A DNA stretch of 64,000 nucleotides from Sphingomonas quercus (GCF_018863195.1 NZ_JAHKRT010000002.1:552061-616060), one strand, 5' to 3'. Counted from the first letter of the stretch, positions 45,495 to 56,188 are shown. Notes: generated by a model from the sequence alone, not told the origin. Numbers and translations are program-made.

Positions 45495-45896
45495 ATGCCG
45501 GCATTCAAAGAAGCAGGATTTCAGGAGCGGCAGGAGGCCGCGGCCCGCGCGCGCAACGCCGCACTCGCCCGGTATCGCGCCAAGCCGCCGATCGACGAGG
45601 CAGTGACCGCCGAGCGGATCGCCCGTCGGCAGGCGCGGGAAGCTGCGGCGGCAGAGAAGCGCGCCGCCCTTGATCTCGCCATGAAGGCGGCGATCGAGGC
45701 GAAGCGCGAGCAGGAGCGACAGGCCGCTGCCGAAGCCGAGGCCGAGGCGAAGGCGCGCGTGGAAGCGGCCGCCCAGGCACGGGCGGAAGCAGCCGCCGAC
45801 AAGGCTGCCCAGAAGAAGCTGTGGACCGAAGACGATCGCAAGGCGGCGCGGGACGCGCGCTACGCCGCGCGAAAGGCGCGCGCCTCTCGCCGTTGA
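45495..45896 (+). CDS. DUF6481-type Ala/Arg-rich helical protein
   Basis: The 133-residue protein is almost entirely charged coiled-coil helix (AAAEKRAALDLAMKAAIEAK, then long EAEAEAKARVEAAAQARAEA repeats). It has a conserved-looking start (MPAFKEAGFQERQEAAARAR) and a very basic tail (ARDARYAARKARASRR). Proteins of this layout are common in sphingomonads as DUF6481; their role is unknown. ATG 45495 is used because upstream in-frame sequence is not protein-like. RNA or DNA binding by the basic tail is a guess. Confidence 0.75.
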   Translation: MPAFKEAGFQERQEAAARARNAALARYRAKPPIDEAVTAERIARRQAREAAAAEKRAALDLAMKAAIEAKREQERQAAAEAEAEAKARVEAAAQARAEAAADKAAQKKLWTEDDRKAARDARYAARKARASRR

Positions 45897-46069
45897 GACA
45901 TGCGGGCGGGTGCTGCGTGTCCTCTGCCTTTCCGTCGCCGTGCGCGGGGTTCAAAGTCCGGCGGCGGCGGAGGGCGCCGTGGCGTCTGCCGCCCCCGCCC
46001 CGCTTCATGCGTTGAAGCCGGGTCCGGAAACGGGCGAGCAGATTTTACGATCTTGATGGAGTAGTCGCG

Positions 46070-46195
46070 ATGGCCAAGGGTCAGGTAAAGAAGAACAAGG
46101 AAGCCCGCAAACCCAAGAAAGAGGGCCCGCCGAAGCAGAACGCTTCAAATCCATCGACGAAGGGCGCCGTCAGCGGGGGCGCAAAGGCTTCCTGA
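46070..46195 (+). CDS. Small Lys-rich conserved-type protein (41 residues)
   Basis: ATG 46070 follows TGGAG with 8-nt spacing. The product opens MAKGQVKKNKEARKPKKEGP and ends GGAKAS. The opening is a pattern I recall from very small basic proteins in alphaproteobacteria (MAKGQxxxNKEAKKPKK). It is intrinsically disordered and strongly positive, so nucleic-acid or ribosome association is possible. It lies 173 bp after the DUF6481-type gene. Function unknown. Confidence 0.7.
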   Translation: MAKGQVKKNKEARKPKKEGPPKQNASNPSTKGAVSGGAKAS

Positions 46196-47669
<1,474 letters not shown>

Positions 47670-47716
47670 GGCGGGTCGCCGTCCGCATGGCGCGGCGAGG
47701 ACAGGGGAGGGGCGCG

Positions 47717-49618
47717 ATGGGCGTGACGTTGCTCAAACTGGGCGCGCTGGCAGCGGCGGTCGCCGCATTTCCGGCCGCGGCCGCATCGCCCGATCCTCTC
47801 GCTCCGACGGGGCGCTGGTCCGGGTACACGTCGGGGCAGGCGGCCGCGCCACCGATGGGGTGGAGCAGCTGGAACGCGTTTGCCACCGACATCGACGAAG
47901 ACAAGATCATCGGCTCGGCGCAGCGGATCGTCGACAGCGGCCTCGCCGCCAAGGGCTATCGTTACGTCAACATCGACGATGGATGGGCGCTGCGGCGTCG
48001 CCTGCCCGACGGCCGCATGATCATCCGTGTCGACAAATTCCCTTCCGCCGAAGCGGGCGGCGCACCGACGTTCAAGCCGTTCACGGATCGGCTTCATGCC
48101 ATGGGATTGAAGGCCGGCATCTATTCCGACCTGGGCCGCAACACCTGTTCGGAAGCGTTCTCGCCAACCGAGGCGGACCTGCCCAAGGGCAGTGTCCTGG
48201 AACGGGAAGTCGGCCTTTATGGCCATATCGACCAGGACATCGCGCTGTTTTTCCGCGAATGGGGGTTCGACTTCATCAAGGTCGACGGATGCGGCCTGCG
48301 CGATTACGGGCCGGACAGCGAACGCGTGCGGTCCGGCAAATTCCGGCCCCTCGGCCCGATCATGGATTCGGGCGCGGTGACGCGGACCGACATTCCGGCG
48401 GTGCAGTCGCTGTTCCGGCAGATCAACACGGCCCTGAGGCGCGAGAATCCGGACGAGGATTATGTACTGTCCCTTTGCGTATGGGGCGCCGCGAACGTCC
48501 GCGCCTGGGGCAAGGATTTCGGCAACATCTCGCGGACGAGCGATGATATCTCGCCCAGATGGGGCCGTCTGCTCGTCAATTACGACAGCGCGGTGACGCG
48601 CTCGCTCTATGCCCATCCCGGATCGTGGAACGACCCCGACATGCTGTACATCGGGGCAGGGGATTTCGACGCCGATCACCTGAAGGAGGCGCGCTCCCAC
48701 TTCGCGCTGTGGGCAATGATGAACGCGCCGCTGTTGATCGGCGCCGACCTGCGCACGACGCCGGCCTCGCTGATGGAGGTGTTCGGAAACGCCGACATCA
48801 TCGCGCTCGATCAGGATCCCGCCGGCAACCAGGCGATCCTCGCCTATGACAGCAGTGACGTGCAGATACTGGTGAAGACGCTGGCCTCCGGGGACAAGGC
48901 GGTGGCGATCTTCAATCGCGGATCGGGCGGCCATGACGTCGACTTGCACGCATTCCATCTGAAATTCAGCGACTCCGCGCCGATCGAGCTGACCGATCTG
49001 TGGAGCAAGCGGCGGACGAGCTTCAGCGGCCGGATCAAGCTGCATGTCGAACCGCGAGAGACGCTGGTCTTCCGCGCCCATGGCAGGCGGGCGCTGGAGG
49101 ACGGTTATTATCTTTCGGAGCAGCCGGGGCGTGTGAACCCGGCCGTGGACGGCATCCTCGACCCGGTGGCGGACCCGACGATCTTCAGGACCGCCGATGG
49201 CTGGTCCGGCACGAACGGGGCCGGGGACCGGCCGACCTATGCCGGGTGGGGCGGCGCACGGGCCGACAGCGCGCCCTACGGGCAAGTGCTACAGGTCGCG
49301 GGCAAGCCCTTCACGGCCGGCATCGGCATCCTCGCCAATTCCCGCCTCGAGGTGCGGAACGACGGCGCAGGCCGCTTCACGGCGATGGTCGGCGTCGACG
49401 ACAGCGCCACCGACAAGGCCCATGCCGTGACATTCGCGGTCTATGGCGACGGCAAGCTCCTCGCCACCAGTCGCCCGCTCGCCTGGGGCATGGCGGCGGA
49501 GCCGGTCTCGGCGTCCGTCGCCGGGATCAGGCTGATCGAACTCGTCGCGCGCAGCCCGGGCGGCGACAATCAGCGGCTGCCGGTCACCTGGGGCGCGGCG
49601 GCGCTCACCGGGCGCTAA
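47717..49618 (+). CDS. GH27 alpha-galactosidase with C-terminal NPCBM domain
   Basis: The 633-residue exported enzyme (leader TLLKLGALAAAVAAFPAAAA) has the GH27 barrel: PPMGWSSWNAF, YVNIDDGW, GIYSDLG, nucleophile Asp190 in FIKVDGCG and the acid/base region ISRTSDDIS. A C-terminal antiparallel beta domain and a novel putative carbohydrate-binding (NPCBM) module of about 130 residues (from WSGTNGAGDRPTYAGWG) follow. It removes alpha-galactosyl, or in some subfamilies alpha-N-acetylgalactosaminyl or beta-arabinopyranosyl, units. ATG 47717 follows GGGGAGG. Extra residues between strands (TFKPFTDRLHAMG region) are normal for bacterial members. Confidence 0.92.
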   Translation: MGVTLLKLGALAAAVAAFPAAAASPDPLAPTGRWSGYTSGQAAAPPMGWSSWNAFATDIDEDKIIGSAQRIVDSGLAAKGYRYVNIDDGWALRRRLPDGRMIIRVDKFPSAEAGGAPTFKPFTDRLHAMGLKAGIYSDLGRNTCSEAFSPTEADLPKGSVLEREVGLYGHIDQDIALFFREWGFDFIKVDGCGLRDYGPDSERVRSGKFRPLGPIMDSGAVTRTDIPAVQSLFRQINTALRRENPDEDYVLSLCVWGAANVRAWGKDFGNISRTSDDISPRWGRLLVNYDSAVTRSLYAHPGSWNDPDMLYIGAGDFDADHLKEARSHFALWAMMNAPLLIGADLRTTPASLMEVFGNADIIALDQDPAGNQAILAYDSSDVQILVKTLASGDKAVAIFNRGSGGHDVDLHAFHLKFSDSAPIELTDLWSKRRTSFSGRIKLHVEPRETLVFRAHGRRALEDGYYLSEQPGRVNPAVDGILDPVADPTIFRTADGWSGTNGAGDRPTYAGWGGARADSAPYGQVLQVAGKPFTAGIGILANSRLEVRNDGAGRFTAMVGVDDSATDKAHAVTFAVYGDGKLLATSRPLAWGMAAEPVSASVAGIRLIELVARSPGGDNQRLPVTWGAAALTGR

Positions 49619-49650
49619 GCGGCCGGCCGTTATTTGTCAGACCAGTTTTT

Positions 49651-50616
49651 TCAACCGAGGCCGCGCGCCGCCGCCCAGGCGGCGAACATCTCGGGCCAAT
49701 GCCGTGCGGGCTCTCCCTTCGGCCCGGGCAAGCCGAAACCATGGCCGCCTGCCGTGAACAGATGCGTCTCAACCTCGACGCCGGCGGCCTTGAGGGCGGC
49801 GCGCATCTCGAGGCTGTTGGCGACGGCGACGGTGGCGTCGTCCTCGGCATGGGCCAGGAAACAGGGCGGCGTCCGGGCCGAGACATTGTGCGCCGGGCTG
49901 TGGGCCTGCTCAATCGCTCGCGAGGGGTTCGGCCCCAGCAGCATCTCGCGTGAACCGGCATGGGCGAGCGGCGGGGTCATCGACTGGACGGCATAGATGG
50001 GCGCGGCAATGACCGGGCGCGCGCTGAGCCGGTCGACGGCATCGATCGGCTCATAGACCTTCGCGTCATGACGGGTGGCGAGATCGCCGCAGACATGGCC
50101 GCCGGCGGAAAAGCCGAGGGCACCGAGCTTTTCGGGATCGAAGCCAAATCGGGTCGCACGCGATCGGATGAGCCGCATCGCGCGCTGCGCGTCGGCGAGC
50201 GGAACGTCGGCGCGATTGGCCCACCCCTCGCCGGGTAGCCGATAATAGAGCACGAACACCGTCCAGCCGCGCTCGCTGAGCCACGGCCCGATCTGATATC
50301 CCTCGGCATCGATGACGATTACCGAATAGCCCCCGCCGGGCGTGACGAGCAGCGCCGCGCCGTTGGGCCGGGCCGGCCGGAACAGCTTGAGGCGCGGCCG
50401 CGCGATGCCCTTTACCAGGCGATTGTGGCGGTTGGCGTCGCCATTCTCGATCACCTGTTCGACCGGCAGGGTCGCCGGCGCGCCGGGCGGGGTCCCGGGC
50501 CATATCTCGATTTCCTCGGCGGGGAAGTCGGGCCAGCTGCCCGTCGCCGCGGCGGCCGCAGAATGGGCCAAACCTGTCATCAACCCGGCAGCGAGAGTTT
50601 CGCGGCGGCTCAGCAC
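49651..50616 (-). CDS. Exported alpha/beta-hydrolase (xylan/acetyl esterase-like)
   Basis: The 321-residue protein has a Tat-like leader (MLSRRETLAAGLMTGLAHSA) and the acetylesterase/BD-FAE fold: LLVTPGGGYSVIVIDAEGYQ (oxyanion), nucleophile in LGFSAGGHVCG, Asp in LAHAEDDATV and His in GGHGFGLPG. Such enzymes release acetyl or feruloyl groups from oligosaccharides. It converges on GH27, with only 32 bp between the two stops. Its promoter lies in the long region shared with the DJ-1 gene. Confidence 0.88.
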   Translation of the reverse strand: MLSRRETLAAGLMTGLAHSAAAAATGSWPDFPAEEIEIWPGTPPGAPATLPVEQVIENGDANRHNRLVKGIARPRLKLFRPARPNGAALLVTPGGGYSVIVIDAEGYQIGPWLSERGWTVFVLYYRLPGEGWANRADVPLADAQRAMRLIRSRATRFGFDPEKLGALGFSAGGHVCGDLATRHDAKVYEPIDAVDRLSARPVIAAPIYAVQSMTPPLAHAGSREMLLGPNPSRAIEQAHSPAHNVSARTPPCFLAHAEDDATVAVANSLEMRAALKAAGVEVETHLFTAGGHGFGLPGPKGEPARHWPEMFAAWAAARGLG

Positions 50617-51094
50617 GATATTCGGCTCCTCATCCCGTCGGCATGATCATCCTCGCCGGGATGCCGACTGTCAAAGCCCGGGGGCATGCGCCCCGGCCGA
50701 ATTTCGATCATCGCAACCTTCATCTCAGTTCGATCGCCGATCGCCCCGCTCATCCGCTGGTCCTCGCCGAGGCCGCCCTCCGCGGAGCGCGGACCCGCCG
50801 CCACGGCACGCGAAGCCGAGCGCTGAGAAACAGGAAGCCGGCGTAGCACAGGACGGCCCCTGCCGATCCGGGGTGCTGCGGGTCATCCGGCGCAGGGTGC
50901 CGGGAATACTATCAACCAATTCGAGCTATAAGTATTTTATTCGGCTAATCTCCGAATAATTTATAACTAGACTTTGTTTTGCTACTTGTGACCCGGGTGG
51001 CCGCGCAATATAAATCCCGCATATTGGCATTGAGCGGCGCGGCTTCCTCGTTGACCGCGGCCCGCATGGCGACACGCAGGAAGGTGCGGATAAA
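50617..51094. other. Divergent promoter region between hydrolase and DJ-1 genes
   Basis: The 478 bp are mostly GC-rich. An AT-rich patch at 50920-51000 holds the dyad listed at 50937, the likely operator/promoter area of the DJ-1 gene. No gene is visible. Confidence 0.45.
50937..50959. promoter_or_regulatory. Inverted repeat TTATTCGG-N7-CCGAATAA
   Basis: The perfect 8-bp arms with a 7-nt spacer lie about 135 bp upstream of the DJ-1 gene in an AT-rich patch. The right arm reads CTCCGAATA, the same nonamer found about 140 bp upstream of dctA (62334-62342). A regulator-binding dyad is likely. Confidence 0.45.
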
Positions 51095-51961
51095 ATGAAG
51101 TTCATGCCGTCGGCGGCTGTGGTCGCCGCCGTTTCTCTCCTTTCGTTCGTGCCGGCAGGTGCGGCGAACGCAGCGAAGGGACGGATCCTGCTGGTCGCCT
51201 CCAGCGTCAACGCGATGGCGCTCAAGGATGGCCGAAAAATCCCCACCGGCTATTTTCTGAACGAACTGGCCGTCCCGGCGCAGGCGTTCATCCAGGCCGG
51301 CTACGAGGTCGTGGTGGCGACCCCCGACGGCAATGCGCCGGCGGTCGACGGCATCTCGATTACGCCCGATCTCTTTCACGGAGACGAAGCCGCCCTCAGG
51401 CAGGCGACGAAGTTCGTGCTTTCCTATCCTTCTCTTCAGAAACCGCAGCGGCTGGACGCGGTCGTAAAGGCCGGCCTCGGCAAGTTTGCTGCAATCTATG
51501 TTCCGGGCGGGCGGGCGCCGATGGTCGACCTGATGGAAGATCGGGCGCTTGGCACGGCGCTGCGTTATTTCCACCAGACGGGTAAGCCGACGGCCATGCT
51601 CTGCCACGCCCCTGTCGCCTTCGCGGCGACCGTCAAGGATCCGGCGGGGTTTCGCCAGGCTCTGGTGGCGGGGCGCACCGGGAAGGCGAAGACGATTGCG
51701 TCCGGCTGGCCCTATGCCGGTTATAAGATGACCCTGCTGTCTACCGCGGAAGAAATGCCGAAGGAACAGGCCCTCGGCGGCAGGATGCCTTTCTATATCG
51801 AAGACGCGGTAAGGATCGCCGGTGCCCAGGTGCGCGTCGGACCGCCAGCGCAACCTCTGGTCGTGGTCGACCGCGAGATGATCACTGGCCAGAATCCGGC
51901 GTCCGACCACGAACTGAGCGACGCGGTTCTCGCCGCTCTCAACTCCAGATCATCGCATTAG
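51095..51961 (+). CDS. Exported DJ-1/PfpI family protein
   Basis: The 288-residue protein has a Sec leader (MKFMPSAAVVAAVSLLSFVP, GAANA) and a DJ-1/PfpI domain: GYEVVVATPDGNAP, IYVPGGRAPMVD and the nucleophile elbow AMLCHAPVAFA with Cys170. The long form with an N-terminal extension resembles Hsp31-like chaperone/glyoxalase III proteins. Export to the periplasm is unusual and suggests detoxification of reactive aldehydes or a hydrolytic role there. It begins the right-hand sugar block, 188 bp before the UxuA-like gene. Confidence 0.88.
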   Translation: MKFMPSAAVVAAVSLLSFVPAGAANAAKGRILLVASSVNAMALKDGRKIPTGYFLNELAVPAQAFIQAGYEVVVATPDGNAPAVDGISITPDLFHGDEAALRQATKFVLSYPSLQKPQRLDAVVKAGLGKFAAIYVPGGRAPMVDLMEDRALGTALRYFHQTGKPTAMLCHAPVAFAATVKDPAGFRQALVAGRTGKAKTIASGWPYAGYKMTLLSTAEEMPKEQALGGRMPFYIEDAVRIAGAQVRVGPPAQPLVVVDREMITGQNPASDHELSDAVLAALNSRSSH

Positions 51962-52149
51962 GCGGGTCGTGCCCATGACAGGGCAATCGCAAGCCGGTGA
52001 CAAGCAAGCGCACAAGCTATTCCTTGCATCCATCAAGATGGATGTTGTCATGGGAAGGAGAATGCATTGTCGACGGCACTATAGGCGGCGCTGGAATGTC
52101 CTTCAGGCCAATAACTATTCATGCAATTACGTAGTCAGGGGAAGGTGAG

Positions 52150-53352
52150 ATGGACAGGCGGGATTTTGGCAGGAGCATTCTCGGCGCGGCGGGTGTGGGC
52201 CTTGCGGCGGGCATGCCGGCGCTTGCTGCCGCGCAGCCGTCGCGCCGGGTCGGGCGTCTCGGTCCGGGGCAGGTGTTTGCGGATCTCAAGGTGCGCGTGA
52301 ACGAGGGCTTCAACCTGGGCGGCGATTATCACAGCGTTGCCGGCGACGCGCCGACCGACAGGAAGAGCCTGGAGTTCTTCAAGCGCTACGGCGCCAACCT
52401 GGTGACGATCACCGCCAGCCGCAACCTCGCCCAGGTCGTCGGCCAGCCGGTGCCCAGCGAGCGCAGCGTCGAGGAGCTTGGCCCGTGGGACGGCGATGCG
52501 CTGAAGCGGATGCAGGATGATTGCCGCAAGATGGACATGGTCCTCGAATGCGTGCGCATGGACTCGGCGTTCATCATCATGAAGACCAATGACGATCGCC
52601 GCCGCTGGCTGGATCGGCTGAAGGACAATATCCGCAAGTGCAGCGAGGCCGGCGTCACCTCGATCAGCTATCACTGGTGCATGATCCCGCAGCAGCGCAA
52701 CAAGCGCGCGGTGGTGCGCGGCGGGGCGACCCATAACGGCTTCACCCTGCCGGCAAACTGGCGGACGCTGCCGCCCGATTATGCCGGGGTCGTCTCGCTG
52801 GAGGAATATTGGGCGCGGATCGAGATCTTCCTGAAGGACATCATCCCCGTCGCGCGCCAGTACAAGGTGCGGATGTCGCTGCATCCGTTCGATCCGGGCG
52901 GCCTGCCCGCCGGCTATCTCGGCGTGACCAACTATGATGCCGACTTCGCCAACGGCCTCAAGCGCTATGTGGCGATGGTCGACGATCCGCATAACGCGCT
53001 GTCCTACTGCGCCGGCGTCGGCGGGGAATCGTTCAAGAACCCGAACGACCAGCTCGAGATCATGCGTTACCTGCTCGAACGCAACAAGGTCACCCAGGTC
53101 CACATGCGCAACATCATCGGCGGCCAGAACGACTTCCAGGAAGTCTTCCTCGATATGGGCGACATCAATTACTACAACATCACCCGCCTGCTGCGCGACA
53201 CCGGCTATCCCGGAACGATCCTGCCCGACCACAATCCCCGCCACCCCGACGACCCCAAGAGCCTGCAATCCTACGGCTTCGCCAATGGCTACCTCCTCGG
53301 CCTCAAACGCGGCGTCAACGAAGAGGCAAAACTCATCCTCGGCCAGGCATGA
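52150..53352 (+). CDS. Tat-exported mannonate dehydratase (UxuA)-like protein
   Basis: The 400-residue protein opens MDRRDFGRSILGAAGVGLAA, a Tat leader absent from cytoplasmic UxuA. The barrel keeps the likely metal set: His245 in LHPFDPGG, Cys287 in LSYCAGVGGE, His318 in QVHMRNI and Asp360-His361 in LPDHNPRHPDD. In UxuA these positions bind Mn and dehydrate D-mannonate to 2-keto-3-deoxygluconate. The family is otherwise cytoplasmic, so a periplasmic aldonate dehydratase is proposed. A paralogue starts at 63797. It converges on the mutarotase gene, with 27 bp between stops. Another lyase or isomerase activity is possible. Confidence 0.82.
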   Translation: MDRRDFGRSILGAAGVGLAAGMPALAAAQPSRRVGRLGPGQVFADLKVRVNEGFNLGGDYHSVAGDAPTDRKSLEFFKRYGANLVTITASRNLAQVVGQPVPSERSVEELGPWDGDALKRMQDDCRKMDMVLECVRMDSAFIIMKTNDDRRRWLDRLKDNIRKCSEAGVTSISYHWCMIPQQRNKRAVVRGGATHNGFTLPANWRTLPPDYAGVVSLEEYWARIEIFLKDIIPVARQYKVRMSLHPFDPGGLPAGYLGVTNYDADFANGLKRYVAMVDDPHNALSYCAGVGGESFKNPNDQLEIMRYLLERNKVTQVHMRNIIGGQNDFQEVFLDMGDINYYNITRLLRDTGYPGTILPDHNPRHPDDPKSLQSYGFANGYLLGLKRGVNEEAKLILGQA

Positions 53353-53379
53353 CAGGGCGGGTGGCCGCCCCGGTCCGCG

Positions 53380-54600
53380 TCACCGTGCGTGGGGCGGGGT
53401 GGGCATTCCGCAAGGCGGTGCGTCCGCGATCAGGTGCGGGGAGCGGGGCGGGCTGGCCCGGCCCCCGCCACCCGCCGGAAAGCGGAAGATCGTCATCTCG
53501 TGGAACTTCGCGCCTGGCCGTAGCACGGTGCTGGGAAATTGCGGCAGATTGGGCGAGTTGCCGAAATGCTGCGTCTCGAACACCACCGCGCCATATTGGC
53601 CATAACGCTCGCCGGCCCGACCAGCGATGGTGCCCGGAAAGTTGGTGGTATAAAGGCCAAGATCCGGCTGGGTCGTGAGCACCTCCAGGACGCGCCCGCT
53701 GTCCGGCTCTTCCAGCCGGGCGGCGAGGCGCAGCGTCCCCGCCTTGCCGTCGAGCGCGAACTGCTGGTCATAGCCCGGCGCCCTGGGATTGCCGGAAATC
53801 TGCCAGTCGCAATCGTGAATATGCGTCCCGATCGGGATGGGCCGACGAAAATCGAACGGGGTGCCGGCGACCGGAGCGAGGCCGCCCGTCGGCGTGTGGC
53901 TCTCATCCATCTCGGCATAGCGGCTGGCGAAAATCTGCAGGCGATGGCCCAATATATCGCCATTGCCCGCGCCGCCGAGGTTGAACCAGGGATGCACGAA
54001 CAGATCGATGACGGTAGGCCGATCGGAGGTCGCCCCGAAATCGACGCGCAGGTCCCGCCCGTCGAGCGTGTACTTCACCGTGGCCTTCACCGCTCCCGGA
54101 AAACCCATCTCCCCGTCGGGGCTGACATAGCGCAACGTCAGGCTGGGCGCGGCGCCGTCCTGCGGGCTCGCCGTCCAGATACGCTGATCGAAACCGATCG
54201 GTCCGCCGTGCAAGGTGTTGCCCTGGTTGTTGACGGGCAGCTGGTAATCGACGCCGTCGAGCGTGAAGCGGCCGCCCTTGATGCGATTGCCGTAACGGCC
54301 GACGATCGACCCGTAGAGGCTGGCGTGGCGCTCGAAATAATCGGTCAGCCGGTCCATCCCGCGGATGACGTTGACCGGCGTGCCGTCGCGATCCGGCACG
54401 ATCAGGTCCACCAGCATTCCGCCATAGGTGGCGATGCGCACGGTGAGTCCGGCCTTGTTGCGCAGCGTATAGAGGTCGACCTTGCGATGGTCGGGCGTTT
54501 CGCCCCAGGCCGACATGCGAATCTCGGCGCTGGCGCCGGTGGACAAGGCCGACACGCCAAGCGCCGCCGCGCCGATGACGAACTTGCCGCCCGCCCTCAT
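53380..54600 (-). CDS. Exported aldose 1-epimerase (mutarotase)
   Basis: The 406-residue protein has a leader (GGKFVIGAAALGVSALSTGA, ASA) and the GalM fold: YGGMLVDLIVPDRDG, GRYGNRIKGGRF, NNQGNTLHGG with one catalytic His, LFVHPWFNLGG with the second, and FETQHFGNSPN. It interconverts alpha and beta anomers of aldoses in the periplasm. The last 25 residues (Pro/Arg-rich) extend past the usual C terminus. It is divergent from the PQQ aldose dehydrogenase at 54801, so it may feed the anomer that enzyme prefers. Confidence 0.92.
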   Translation of the reverse strand: MRAGGKFVIGAAALGVSALSTGASAEIRMSAWGETPDHRKVDLYTLRNKAGLTVRIATYGGMLVDLIVPDRDGTPVNVIRGMDRLTDYFERHASLYGSIVGRYGNRIKGGRFTLDGVDYQLPVNNQGNTLHGGPIGFDQRIWTASPQDGAAPSLTLRYVSPDGEMGFPGAVKATVKYTLDGRDLRVDFGATSDRPTVIDLFVHPWFNLGGAGNGDILGHRLQIFASRYAEMDESHTPTGGLAPVAGTPFDFRRPIPIGTHIHDCDWQISGNPRAPGYDQQFALDGKAGTLRLAARLEEPDSGRVLEVLTTQPDLGLYTTNFPGTIAGRAGERYGQYGAVVFETQHFGNSPNLPQFPSTVLRPGAKFHEMTIFRFPAGGGGRASPPRSPHLIADAPPCGMPTPPHAR

Positions 54601-54656
54601 GATGCCTGCTCCAATGATACATGGCCCGCCGGCGCCGAATGGCAGATATAAATCGA

Positions 54657-54731
54657 TTTTATAGCCAATATAAAAACCTTATGGAGTAGAGATGTCCGAA
54701 TTGAGTTGACCATTCCATCTCATTTCGGACA
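54657..54731. promoter_or_regulatory. Two dyads between mutarotase and PQQ dehydrogenase
   Basis: TTTTATA-N5-TATAAAA (54657-54675) lies 57 nt ahead of the mutarotase start. TGTCCGAA and TTCGGACA (54693-54700, 54724-54731) form a second perfect dyad with 23 nt between arms. Both sit in the divergent promoter region, the only strongly AT-rich stretch nearby. They probably bind a shared activator or repressor, possibly the LysR encoded at 56323. Confidence 0.45.
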
Positions 54732-54800
54732 ATCAATAGCAAGTTACGCAATCGACGTGATCATGCACGCATGATCGAGGCAGAGGGATGTTGCGCGGGT

Positions 54801-56171
54801 ATGATCAATAGAGGCTTGGCCCGGCTGTCGCCGCTCCTCTCCGCGGCGTTTGCCGCCGCCGTCCTTTCGCCTTCAGCGCTGGCGCAGGCGCCTGTGCAAT
54901 CCGAGGCGAAGGCAAATGAGGCGACCGCCGCCCGCCGCGCACCGCGCTATCCGAGCTATGCGACGGTGGAGGGCCAGCCCGTCGAGACGCGCCCTCCCGA
55001 GAAGAAGGATGATCATCCGCTTTTCCCCGGCCAGACGCGCGCGCCCTATCGCGCCACCACATCGTACAAAGTGGAGACGCTGGCCGATGACCTGTCTGCG
55101 CCGTGGGCGCTCGGCTTCCTGCCGCAGGGGCGCATCCTCATCACGGAGCGGCTGCCCGGCGCGTTCCGTATCCTCGATCGCGCCGGCGCATTGTCCCCGC
55201 CGGTGGACGGCCTCGCCGCGCTGAAGGCCCCGCCAGGCGCGCAGATCGGCCTGCTCGATGTCGCCATCGACCCGAAATTCGCCAGCAATCAACGGATTTT
55301 CTTCACCTATTTCGAATGGGCCGACAAGAACCCGAACAACACCTTTGTCGCGACGGCTCGCCTCGATCCGGCGCGCGGCACCCTGTCCGATGTACGGACC
55401 ATCTTCCGGGCCGCGCCCGACTTGCCGGCGAAGGGCGACATTTCGGCCGGCACCAAGTCGGGCGGGCGCATCGCCATCGGGCGCGATGGCTATCTCTACG
55501 TGCTGATCGGCGACCGCGACGGCGCCGGCGCCCATCCGTGGGATGTGGCGCAGCGGCTCGACAATCACCTCGGCAAGGTCATCCGGATCACCGTCGACGG
55601 GAAGCCGGCGCCCGGCAACCCCTTCATCGGACAGCCCGGGGCGCTGCCGGAGATCTGGGCCTATGGCCAGCGCAGCCAGGAGGGTCTGGCCTTCGACCCG
55701 GCGAGCGGAAAATTGTGGGAGACCGAGCATGGCCCGCGCGGCGGCGACGAGCTGAACCTGATCGAAAAAGGCAAGAATTACGGCTGGCCCGTCATCACCC
55801 ACGGGCTGGACTATTCCGGTGCGCCGGTCGGCGACGGAATCGTCGCCAGGGATGGGATGGCTCAGCCCGTCTATTACTGGGATCCCGTGATCGCGCCTTC
55901 GGGTCTCGCTTTCTATCAGGGGCGGCTGTTCCCGCAGTGGCGGGGAAGCCTGTTCGTCGGTGGCCTGCGCGGCATGCTTGTCGACCGTCTGAAGCTGGTG
56001 AACGGACGGGTTGTCGAGGAGGAGCCGCTGCTGACCGATCTTCACCTGCGCATCCGCGACGTGCGTGTCGGGCCTGATGGCGCAGTCTATGTCCTCACCG
56101 ACAGTGGCGGCGCGCTGATATCGGAGAACACCCCCAAGACGGCGAAGCTTCTCAGGATCGTGCCGAAATAG
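54801..56171 (+). CDS. PQQ-dependent aldose sugar dehydrogenase (soluble GDH/YliI type)
   Basis: The 456-residue exported protein (leader LLSAAFAAAVLSPSALAQA) has a short linker and then a six-bladed GSDH propeller: APWALGFLPQGRILITERL, GGRIAIGRDGYLYVLIGDRDG, RSQEGLAFDPASGKLWETEH, GPRGGDELNLIEKGKNYGWP and FPQWRGSLFVGGLRGML. These match YliI-type aldose dehydrogenases, which oxidise aldoses to lactones with PQQ. ATG 54801 starts the leader; an in-frame ATG 30 nt earlier is an alternative. It lacks the cytochrome of its paralogue at 60703 but shares the linker ETRPPEKKDDHPLFPGQTRAP in aligned form. Confidence 0.9.
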   Translation: MINRGLARLSPLLSAAFAAAVLSPSALAQAPVQSEAKANEATAARRAPRYPSYATVEGQPVETRPPEKKDDHPLFPGQTRAPYRATTSYKVETLADDLSAPWALGFLPQGRILITERLPGAFRILDRAGALSPPVDGLAALKAPPGAQIGLLDVAIDPKFASNQRIFFTYFEWADKNPNNTFVATARLDPARGTLSDVRTIFRAAPDLPAKGDISAGTKSGGRIAIGRDGYLYVLIGDRDGAGAHPWDVAQRLDNHLGKVIRITVDGKPAPGNPFIGQPGALPEIWAYGQRSQEGLAFDPASGKLWETEHGPRGGDELNLIEKGKNYGWPVITHGLDYSGAPVGDGIVARDGMAQPVYYWDPVIAPSGLAFYQGRLFPQWRGSLFVGGLRGMLVDRLKLVNGRVVEEEPLLTDLHLRIRDVRVGPDGAVYVLTDSGGALISENTPKTAKLLRIVPK

Positions 56172-56188
56172 GCCGTTCGCCCACTGTT

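Noticed and set aside
45521..45841. Minus-strand frame opposite the DUF6481-type gene
   Set aside because: A Ser/Ala-rich mirror of the Ala/Glu/Lys coiled coil. No start signal.
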